Shown one piece after another: positions 57,430-64,000 of a stretch of 64,000 nucleotides of DNA. Origin of the DNA: an uncultured Pelagibacteraceae bacterium (GTDB lineage: Bacteria; Pseudomonadota; Alphaproteobacteria; Pelagibacterales; Pelagibacteraceae); the NCBI GenBank assembly GCA_902635685.1, contig CACPOY010000002.1, positions 1 to 64,000 on the forward strand, in the 5' to 3' direction. Under the pieces are notes generated by a model. That model saw only the letters and a program-made list of their open reading frames with translations. It did not search any database and was not told the DNA's origin. The position numbers and the translations under genes were made by a program. The stretch's first letter is position 1; each line of letters begins with the position of its first letter.

Positions 57430-59862
57430 ATGAAAACTAAAACAAAAGTAGTTGTAGTTGGTGGAGGAGTTGTTGGTGTTAGTGCACTTTATCATTTAGC
57501 TAAAAAAGGGTGGTCAGATGTTGTTTTAGTTGAACGTAAAGAATTAACTTCAGGTTCAACTTGGCATGCTGCTGGACTATTGCCTCTATTTAATATGAGT
57601 TATTCAGTTGGTCAGCTTCATAAATACGCTGTTAATCTATATAAAACATTAGAAGAAGAAACAGGAAAAAATGTTGGGTTTAGTGTTGTTTCAAATATAC
57701 GTCTCGCAAGCACGAAAGACAGGATGGATGAATATCATCAGTATGCAGGAGTAGCAAAAACTATAGGAGTTGATGTAAAATTTTTAAAACCTCAACAAGT
57801 AAAAGAAATTTGGCCCTTGTGTCATACCGATGATTTAATTGGAGCAATTCAACATCCAGAAGATGGATATATTCAACCAGCAGATTTAACACAAGCTCTT
57901 GCAACAGGGGCAAGAAATAGAGGAGCTGAAATTTATCGTAATACTACTGTTTTATCAATGAGACAAACAAAAGATGGATGGATTGTTGAAACTGACAAAG
58001 GATCGATTGAATGTGAACATGTGATTTCTTGTTCAGGTAATTTTGCGAGACAAACTGGAGAAATGGTAGGACTAGACATTCCAGTTATACCTGTAGAGCA
58101 TCAGTACATTGTTACTGAACCTCATCCTGAAATTCAAAAAAGAAAAAAAGCAGGTCTTCCTGAGATGGGCGTATTAAGAGATAGCGATAGTAGATGGTAT
58201 ATGAGAGAAGAAGCTGGTGGATTAATTCTAGGTCCATATGAAGATGGTGCTCCAGCTTGTTATGTGGAAGGACCATCAAAAAATTCAGAGTATGAATTAT
58301 TTCAAGAAGATTTAGACAGACTTGCTCCACATATTGAAGGCGCAATACATCGTGTGCCCGCTTTTGGTGAAGTTGGTGTTAAAAAAGTTTACAACGGAGC
58401 AATTTGTTATACTCCGGATGGAAACCCAATAGTTGGTCCTGCTTGGGGATTAAAAAACTTTTGGATTAATGAAGGTCATAGCTTTGGAATTACTGCTGCA
58501 GGTGGAGCAGGTTGGCAATTGGCAGAATGGATCATTGATGGTGAACCAACAATTGATATGCTTGGTGTTGAGCCAAGACGTTACGGTAATTATGCGACTA
58601 AGTCTTATTTGAAAGCGAAAAATGAGGAGGCATACAGCCACGTTTTTATTGTTCATTATCCTGATGAAGAAAGACCAGCTGCAAGACCACTTAGAACATC
58701 ACCTTGTTACGAAAGAATGAAAGAACTTGGAGCAGTTTTTGGTCAAAAATTTGGTTGGGAAAGACCAAACTTTTTCGCAACTGATGGCATGGAACAAAAA
58801 GATGATTGGTCATTTAGAAGATCTAAGTGGTTTGATGCAATTAAAAGGGAATGTGAAAACGTAAAAAAAAACGTCGGGCTTTTAGATATGACTGCATTTG
58901 CGAAATGTAGAATTAGAGGTCCAAAAGCAGAGGAGTTTTTAGATTATTTAGTTGCAAATAAACTACCTAAAAAGATCGGTAGAATAAATTTATGTCATGC
59001 CCTTAACACAAAAGGCGGTGTGCATTCAGAATTTACAATTATGAAAGAAGCAGAAAATAGTTACTATCTTGTATCAGCAGGCGCAAATTTAAGATTAGAT
59101 CACGATTGGATCCAAAAATGGATGCCAACGGATGGATCAGTTATATTTGAGGATCTTACAAATAGCACTGGAGTTCTTGTAGTTGCGGGACCAAAAGCAA
59201 GAGAACTGATGCAGAAAGTTTCAACTGATGATTTTTCAAATGAAAACTTTAAATGGCTTACCGCTAAAAATGTCAATGTTGGATATGCACCAGTAAATGC
59301 AATGAGAGTAAATTTTGTTGGAGAGTTAGGATGGGAGCTCCATCATCCAATTGAATATCAAAATCATATTTTTGATAAGTTGATGGAAGCAGGTAAAGAT
59401 TTAGGACTGAAACCTTTTGGTATACGAGCGATGAATAGTTTAAGAATTGAGAAATCTTACAAACTTGTAGGTACAGAATTGTCAATAGAATATTCTCCTT
59501 ATGAGTCAGGCTTAGATAAATTTGTTCACCCTAATAAAGGCAATTTTATTGGTTTAGAAGCGCTTAATAAATGGAGAGAAAAAGGTTTTGATAATAAGTT
59601 AGTAACTCTTGAAGTTCATAATACAACAGACTCGGATGTTTTAGGAAACAATCCAATTTATAAAGATGATAAAGTAGTTGGAAGAGCTACAGGTGGTGAG
59701 TATGGTTTTAGATTAGATAAATCAATTGCACTAGCAATGGTCAAACCTGATTTAGCTAATGTTGGTGAAAAATTGAAAGTTGATATACTGGGGAAAATGT
59801 ACGAGGCAACAATTTTAGAAGAAAGCCCTTATGATAATGAAAATAAATTACTGAGAGCTTAA
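57430..59862 (+). CDS. Dimethylglycine/sarcosine dehydrogenase-like flavoprotein with GcvT domain
   Basis: An 810-residue two-part enzyme. The N-terminal FAD oxidoreductase starts [18 protein letters not shown] (residues 6-23). H46 in [10 protein letters not shown] fits the histidine that holds FAD covalently in dimethylglycine dehydrogenase. The C-terminal part from about residue 430 is a GcvT-type folate domain (for example [42 protein letters not shown]). Such enzymes oxidise an N-methyl group and pass the formaldehyde unit to THF. The substrate may be dimethylglycine, sarcosine or a relative. Its stop overlaps the etfB start by one base, tying it to its electron acceptor. Confidence 0.9.
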   Translation: MKTKTKVVVVGGGVVGVSALYHLAKKGWSDVVLVERKELTSGSTWHAAGLLPLFNMSYSVGQLHKYAVNLYKTLEEETGKNVGFSVVSNIRLASTKDRMDEYHQYAGVAKTIGVDVKFLKPQQVKEIWPLCHTDDLIGAIQHPEDGYIQPADLTQALATGARNRGAEIYRNTTVLSMRQTKDGWIVETDKGSIECEHVISCSGNFARQTGEMVGLDIPVIPVEHQYIVTEPHPEIQKRKKAGLPEMGVLRDSDSRWYMREEAGGLILGPYEDGAPACYVEGPSKNSEYELFQEDLDRLAPHIEGAIHRVPAFGEVGVKKVYNGAICYTPDGNPIVGPAWGLKNFWINEGHSFGITAAGGAGWQLAEWIIDGEPTIDMLGVEPRRYGNYATKSYLKAKNEEAYSHVFIVHYPDEERPAARPLRTSPCYERMKELGAVFGQKFGWERPNFFATDGMEQKDDWSFRRSKWFDAIKRECENVKKNVGLLDMTAFAKCRIRGPKAEEFLDYLVANKLPKKIGRINLCHALNTKGGVHSEFTIMKEAENSYYLVSAGANLRLDHDWIQKWMPTDGSVIFEDLTNSTGVLVVAGPKARELMQKVSTDDFSNENFKWLTAKNVNVGYAPVNAMRVNFVGELGWELHHPIEYQNHIFDKLMEAGKDLGLKPFGIRAMNSLRIEKSYKLVGTELSIEYSPYESGLDKFVHPNKGNFIGLEALNKWREKGFDNKLVTLEVHNTTDSDVLGNNPIYKDDKVVGRATGGEYGFRLDKSIALAMVKPDLANVGEKLKVDILGKMYEATILEESPYDNENKLLRA

Positions 59863-60611
59863 TGAAAATCCTAGTCGCAGTCAAAAGAGTTATTGATTAT
59901 AATGTTCAAATAAGAGTTAAGGAAGATAAATCAGGCGTAGTTACAGATAATGTTAAAATGTCTACAAACCCCCCTGATGATAATGCGATTGAAGAAGCAG
60001 TAAAAATTAAAGAAGCAGGCAAAGCTAAAGAGGTTGTAGCAGTTTCGGTTGGAGAAGAAAAGGCACAAGAGACTGTAAGAAAAGCATTAGCTGTTGGAGC
60101 TGATAGAGGTATCTTAGTAAAAGTTGATGGGGTAATAGAACCTTTGGCGGTTTCCAAAATTTTAAAAAAGATTGTTGAAAAAGAAAAGCCAGATCTAGTT
60201 TTTATGGGTAAACAAGCTATTGATGATGATTGTAATCAAACTGGTCAAATGTTAGCTGCGCTATTAAATTGGCCACAAGCAACATTTGCATCAAAAATAG
60301 AAGTAAAAGAGAAATCTTTGGTGGTCACTAGGGAAGTCGATGAAGGACTTGAGACTATTGAGGTGAACGTACCCGCTATAGTTACTTGTGACTTAAGATT
60401 AAACGAACCAAGATATGCCTCTTTACCAAATATAATGAAAGCTAAGAAGAAACCTATAGAGCAAATAAGTGCTGGTGATCTTGGAGTCGACGTAAAATCA
60501 AGAATAGAACAAATTAAGGTAGAAGAGCCCCCAAAAAGAAAAGCTGGGATTAAAGTCGCAAGTGTTGAAGAATTAGTTCAAAAATTAAAAAATGAAGCTA
60601 AAGTGATATAA
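59862..60611 (+). CDS. etfB: Electron transfer flavoprotein beta subunit
   Basis: A 249-residue ETF beta subunit. [19 protein letters not shown] is the standard start, [16 protein letters not shown] follows, then [17 protein letters not shown] (AMP/FAD-site loop) and [28 protein letters not shown], the recognition loop used for docking to dehydrogenases. With EtfA it takes electrons from the flavin dehydrogenase upstream. It shares one base with both neighbours (TAATG-type junctions), so the three subunits are co-translated. Confidence 0.96.
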   Translation: MKILVAVKRVIDYNVQIRVKEDKSGVVTDNVKMSTNPPDDNAIEEAVKIKEAGKAKEVVAVSVGEEKAQETVRKALAVGADRGILVKVDGVIEPLAVSKILKKIVEKEKPDLVFMGKQAIDDDCNQTGQMLAALLNWPQATFASKIEVKEKSLVVTREVDEGLETIEVNVPAIVTCDLRLNEPRYASLPNIMKAKKKPIEQISAGDLGVDVKSRIEQIKVEEPPKRKAGIKVASVEELVQKLKNEAKVI

Positions 60612-61564
60612 TGTCAGTTTTATTAATAGCAGAGCATAACAATAAAGAAGTTAAACCTTTTACTTTTAATGCAATTTCTGCTTCATCTCAAATTCATGAA
60701 GATGTTCATGTTTTAGTAATTGGATCAAATTCTGAAGAAGTAGCAAAATCAATTTCTCAGGTTCCTAATGTTAAAAAGGTTATAAATGTAAATAATCCAA
60801 TTTATGAAAATTATTTAGCAGAAAATTACACATCAGTTATTATAAAACTTTCTGGAAATTATTCTCATATAGTATGTTCAGCTAATACTTTTGGAAAGAA
60901 CTTAATGCCGAGAGTTGCAGCATTATTAGATGTATCTCAGATTAGTGATATTACGAAAGTAATATCTGAAGATACATTTCAAAGACCAATTTATGCAGGT
61001 AATGCATTCGCTACGGTAAAAAGTAGTGATAAAATAAAATGTGTAACAATCAGACCCACATCTTTTGATCCTGCTCCAACATCTGGGGGGTCAGCTGAAA
61101 TACAAAATGGCGATGCTGCTGAAGCTACAGAAATTAGTAAATTTATAAAAAAAGAAGAAATTAAATCAGATAGACCAGAATTAGGAACTGCTAGAGTAGT
61201 TGTTTCTGGTGGCAGAGGTATGCAAAGTGGTGAAAATTTCAAATTAATTACTGCTGTAGCAGATAAACTTAATGCGGCTATCGGTGCTTCAAGAGCTGCA
61301 GTTGATGCAGGTTATATAACAAATGATCATCAAGTTGGACAAACTGGCAAAGTTGTTGTGCCAGACCTATATATTGCTGTAGGGATCTCTGGTGCTATTC
61401 AACATTTAGCTGGAATGAAAGAGAGCAAAGTAATTGTTGCTATAAATAAGGACGGCGAAGCCCCAATTTTTAGTGTTGCAGATTATGGTTTAGAGGCAGA
61501 TTTATTTGATGCACTACCAAAATTTTTAGAAGAACTGAACAAATTAAACACTATACAAAAATAA
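60611..61564 (+). CDS. etfA: Electron transfer flavoprotein alpha subunit
   Basis: A 317-residue ETF alpha subunit. It has an N-terminal alpha/beta domain (SVLLIAEHNNKEVKPFTFNAIS), then ARVVVSGGRGMQSGEN, AIGASRAAVDAGYITNDHQVGQTGKVV, and ISGAIQHLAGMKESKVIVAINKDGEAPIF; these last are the FAD-binding family motifs. It is the larger half of the soluble carrier that delivers electrons to ETF-quinone oxidoreductase (61588). Length and motifs are normal. Confidence 0.96.
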   Translation: MSVLLIAEHNNKEVKPFTFNAISASSQIHEDVHVLVIGSNSEEVAKSISQVPNVKKVINVNNPIYENYLAENYTSVIIKLSGNYSHIVCSANTFGKNLMPRVAALLDVSQISDITKVISEDTFQRPIYAGNAFATVKSSDKIKCVTIRPTSFDPAPTSGGSAEIQNGDAAEATEISKFIKKEEIKSDRPELGTARVVVSGGRGMQSGENFKLITAVADKLNAAIGASRAAVDAGYITNDHQVGQTGKVVVPDLYIAVGISGAIQHLAGMKESKVIVAINKDGEAPIFSVADYGLEADLFDALPKFLEELNKLNTIQK

Positions 61565-61587
61565 TATAATCTGTAAAAAATTAGTTT

Positions 61588-63207
61588 ATGTCCAGAGAGA
61601 AAATGGAATATGATGTTGTTATTGTAGGTGGCGGTCCATCTGGATTAACAACAGCTATTAAATTAAAACAACTAAACTCAGACTTAAACATTTGTATTTT
61701 AGAAAAGGCTTCTGAGATTGGCGCTCATATATTAAGTGGTAATGTTTTTGAAACTAGAGCTTTAGATGAATTGTTTCCAAACTGGAAAGAGTTAAATGCG
61801 CCAATTAAAACTAAAGTTACTAAAGAAAAATTTTTATTTTTAAGTAAAACAAAATCATTAAGTTGGCCAACATGGTTATTGCCGTCTGTTCAACAAAACC
61901 ATAAAAATTATATTATTAGTCTTGCTAATTTGTGTAGGTGGTTAGCAGAACAAGCAGAGAGTTTAGGTGTCGAAATTTTTCCAGGTTTCCCAGCTAGTGA
62001 AATTTTATATAATGAAGACGGTTCAGTTAAAGGTGTAAGCACTCAAGATATGGGAGTAGACAAAGATGGAAATAAAAAAGATAGTTTTGAGCCTGGGATA
62101 GAATTGTTAGGGAAGGTTACTGTATTTGCTGAAGGGTGCAGGGGACATTTAGGAAAACAATTAATTAAAAAGTTTGAACTTGATAAAGGAAAAGATCCTC
62201 AACAGTATGGAATTGGTTTTAAAGAAATTTGGGAAATAGAAGATAAAAATCATCAGGAAGGACTAGTTATACATAGTGCTGGTTGGCCATTGGATAACAA
62301 CACTTATGGTGGAAGTTTTATCTATCATGCTGAAAACAAACAAATTTTTTTAGGATATGTAATTGGATTAGATTATAAAAATCCCCATTTATCACCATTC
62401 GATGAATTTCAGAGATTTAAAACTCATCCAGTCATAAAAAAAATGATAGAGGGAGGAAAAAGAATTTCTTATGGTGCAAGAGCATTGATTGAAGGCGGTT
62501 TCCAAAGTTTACCAAAAATGTTTATGCCCGGTGCATTACTCATTGGATGTGATGCTGGAACATTAAATATGCCAAAAATAAAAGGTTCTCATACTGCTAT
62601 GAAAAGTGGAATAATAGCTGCTGAAGCAATTAATGAACACATCAAAAATGATAAGGATTTATCTAACTTTGAGGAAAAGTTCAAACAAAGTTGGCTATAT
62701 GATGAGTTATATAAAGCTAGAAATGTAAAACCTAGTTTTAGCTGGGGTTTAATATTGGGGATTATTTTTACAGGAATTGACCAAATTCTGTTTAGAGGCA
62801 AACTTCCATTCACATTAAGACATAAACATGCAGATCATCAGACATTAAAATCAGCTAAAGAGATGCCCAAAATTGATTATCCTAAACCAGATAATATTCT
62901 TACTTTTGATAAAACAAGCTCTGTTTATCTAACAGGCACCAATCATGCCGATAATCAACCAGTTCATTTAAAGTTAAAGGACCCAAATTTACCCATTAAC
63001 TATACTTTAAAGGAATATGATGAGCCTGCTCAAAGATATTGTCCAGCAGGTGTTTACGAGGTTCAAACAGAAAATAATATTAATAAATTTGTAATTAATT
63101 CTCAAAATTGTATTCACTGTAAAACTTGCGATATCAAAGAACCATCACAAAACATTACTTGGGTTACACCTGAAGGTGGAGGTGGACCAAGATATGGGAA
63201 CATGTAA
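61588..63207 (+). CDS. Electron transfer flavoprotein-ubiquinone oxidoreductase
   Basis: A 539-residue membrane-associated flavoprotein/iron-sulfur enzyme. It opens with the FAD motif DVVIVGGGPSGLTTAIKLKQL (about residues 9-29). SAGWPLDNNTYGGSF and LIGCDAGTLNMPKIKGSHTAMKSG are family-specific stretches. The C-terminal 4Fe-4S ligands occur as YCPAGVYE and NCIHCKTCDIKEP, ending WVTPEGGGGPRYGNM. It oxidises reduced ETF and reduces ubiquinone, placing methyl-oxidation electrons into respiration. It is 23 bp after etfA and ends directly beside the stop of the convergent DUF2237 gene. Confidence 0.96.
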   Translation: MSREKMEYDVVIVGGGPSGLTTAIKLKQLNSDLNICILEKASEIGAHILSGNVFETRALDELFPNWKELNAPIKTKVTKEKFLFLSKTKSLSWPTWLLPSVQQNHKNYIISLANLCRWLAEQAESLGVEIFPGFPASEILYNEDGSVKGVSTQDMGVDKDGNKKDSFEPGIELLGKVTVFAEGCRGHLGKQLIKKFELDKGKDPQQYGIGFKEIWEIEDKNHQEGLVIHSAGWPLDNNTYGGSFIYHAENKQIFLGYVIGLDYKNPHLSPFDEFQRFKTHPVIKKMIEGGKRISYGARALIEGGFQSLPKMFMPGALLIGCDAGTLNMPKIKGSHTAMKSGIIAAEAINEHIKNDKDLSNFEEKFKQSWLYDELYKARNVKPSFSWGLILGIIFTGIDQILFRGKLPFTLRHKHADHQTLKSAKEMPKIDYPKPDNILTFDKTSSVYLTGTNHADNQPVHLKLKDPNLPINYTLKEYDEPAQRYCPAGVYEVQTENNINKFVINSQNCIHCKTCDIKEPSQNITWVTPEGGGGPRYGNM

Positions 63208-63582
63208 TTAAGACAAATCTATTGCAAATTTTTTTAATGTTTCAATTGGAAGTAACTTTAAAGTATTTTCATGAGTACTCTTTAGATAAATAGGACAACC
63301 TTTTCCAGCTTCCACAGCTCTTGCATACCAAGTTGCACAAACACACCAACCATCACCATCTTTAAGTCCTGGAAATCCAAATTCAGGGTGAGGTGTAATT
63401 AAATCATTACCAGCATCTTTACACCATTCTAAAAATTCTGTAGTTACTTTTGCACAAACAGTATGCAAACCATGATCATTTTCATCGGTATTGCAACATC
63501 CATCTCTATACCAGCCGGTTAAAGGGTTATTAGAACAAAGCTCTAAATCCTCACCTAAAACGTTTTTTTGAATTTTATCCAT
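63208..63582 (-). CDS. DUF2237 family protein
   Basis: A 124-residue soluble protein of the DUF2237 family: KNVLGEDLELCSNNPLTGWYRDG at the start, DHGLHTVCAKVTTEFLEWCKDAGNDL, PHPEFGFPGLKDGDGWCVCATWY and a C-terminal THENTLKLLPIETLKKFA. Seven or more cysteines and conserved histidines are typical. The family is widespread but has no known function. Its stop abuts the convergent ETF-QO stop. It overlaps the end of the upstream oxygenase-like gene by 8 bp, so the two form one transcript. Confidence 0.92.
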   Translation of the reverse strand: MDKIQKNVLGEDLELCSNNPLTGWYRDGCCNTDENDHGLHTVCAKVTTEFLEWCKDAGNDLITPHPEFGFPGLKDGDGWCVCATWYARAVEAGKGCPIYLKSTHENTLKLLPIETLKKFAIDLS

Positions 63583-64000
63583 TAAAAATATCTAATGTTT
63601 TTTTATCAATATCTACATTAAAAGAAAAAGATCTTCGTTCTCCCTCTCTTTTAAAAGGGTAAGCGGTATGCATTAAATTGTTTGGAAATAAAATCATATC
63701 ACCAACTTTTGGATTATGATTAAATAAACTATCACTTAAAAATGATTTTGAACCATGAATAAAATCTATAGTTCCATTTGTTTTAAGTCTTTTTTTACTT
63801 TTAGTAATATTTTTGGGTATTTTTAAATAACCAACACCTGAAATATTACCACTATGAAAATGAATTGGATTATACTCATTTTTAAATTGTCTCACCACCC
63901 AAAGACTTTTAAGATTTATCCTTTTAACATTTCTTTTAGAACTTTGCTTTATATATTTCTTGATATTGTCTTTAACAAATTTTAAAAGATTCTTTTTGAT
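63575..64000 (-). CDS. 2-oxoglutarate/Fe(II) oxygenase-like protein, 5' end beyond the window
   Basis: The frame stays open to base 64000, so the N-terminus is missing; about 141 codons are present. Visible is an H-x-H-type iron site (YNPIHFHSGNISGVGYLK) and, some 65 residues on, GDMILFPNNLMHTAYPF with a histidine, then the R of ERRSFSFNV that would bind 2-oxoglutarate. This agrees with the TIGR02466-type putative 2OG-Fe(II) oxygenase family, often found in marine bacteria and phages. The substrate is unknown. It is coupled to the DUF2237 gene downstream. Confidence 0.8.
   Translation of the reverse strand: MKKNLLKFVKDNIKKYIKQSSKRNVKRINLKSLWVVRQFKNEYNPIHFHSGNISGVGYLKIPKNITKSKKRLKTNGTIDFIHGSKSFLSDSLFNHNPKVGDMILFPNNLMHTAYPFKREGERRSFSFNVDIDKKTLDIFNG

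Noticed and set aside
1-64000. Search for tRNA, rRNA, CRISPR arrays, insertion sequences, integrases and phage genes
   Set aside because: Nothing recognisable was found by reading; the few non-coding gaps are too short or lack the needed structures.

Overview
The window looks like chromosome from a streamlined, strongly A+T-rich marine alphaproteobacterium, most likely of the SAR11 clade (Pelagibacterales). I infer this from the protein families, the very short or overlapping gene junctions, the large share of periplasmic binding-protein transporters, and the folate-linked one-carbon genes. No rRNA, tRNA, CRISPR array, insertion sequence or prophage was recognised. About 70 genes fill nearly all of the sequence, and no gene-free stretch exceeds about 300 bases.

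Left part (1-14.6 kb): the end of a glutaredoxin gene, a TIGR03643-family gene, and a LysE-type exporter behind an unusual hairpin. Two complete Liv-type (branched-chain amino acid/amide family) ABC importers follow. Between them lie an AzlC/AzlD export pair, a glutarate 2-hydroxylase (GlaH/CsiD family) and a pyrroline-5-carboxylate-reductase-like gene. The first importer carries an unrecognised secreted protein between its two permease genes.

14.7-28.4 kb: an Asp/Glu-racemase-family protein, an ectoine hydrolase (DoeA/EutD type), a complete polyamine/opine-type ABC importer, a fused 3-hydroxyacyl-CoA dehydrogenase/enoyl-CoA hydratase, an agmatinase-family hydrolase, an aldehyde dehydrogenase and an ArgE-type deacetylase. 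Together they suggest uptake and breakdown of small organic nitrogen compounds. A membrane-anchored cyclophilin and a putative secreted zinc peptidase sit on the opposite strand.

28.4-39.5 kb: mostly housekeeping genes. They are csaA, a LysE exporter, aconitase, a YfgM-like/BamB-like pair, a cupin-like gene, zapE, a yjbQ gene interrupted by an in-frame amber codon, a photolyase, a diaminopropionate ammonia-lyase-like enzyme and gpsA.

39.5-52.7 kb: a third Liv-type importer on the minus strand, a class-I glutamine amidotransferase, formate-THF ligase, a drug/metabolite-type transporter, an amino-acid racemase, a cold-shock protein, and purE-purK-GNAT. Several genes shorter than 60 codons are also here.

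52.7-64 kb: a one-carbon region. It has a GcvT-family folate-dependent protein paired with a short MetF-like reductase, a kinase/nucleotidylyltransferase pair, an enoyl-CoA hydratase, and a dimethylglycine/sarcosine-dehydrogenase-like flavoprotein followed directly by etfB, etfA and ETF-quinone oxidoreductase. That last run forms a complete path from N-methyl oxidation to the quinone pool. The window ends inside a 2-oxoglutarate/Fe(II) oxygenase-like gene.

A recurring design is a rho-independent hairpin just after a binding-protein gene and before the membrane genes of the same transporter (three cases), which should make the soluble receptor more abundant than the permease. Other points of interest are tiny single-helix membrane proteins after livM genes, opposed genes whose stop codons overlap, and a 61-nt nested RNA-like structure downstream of the cold-shock gene.
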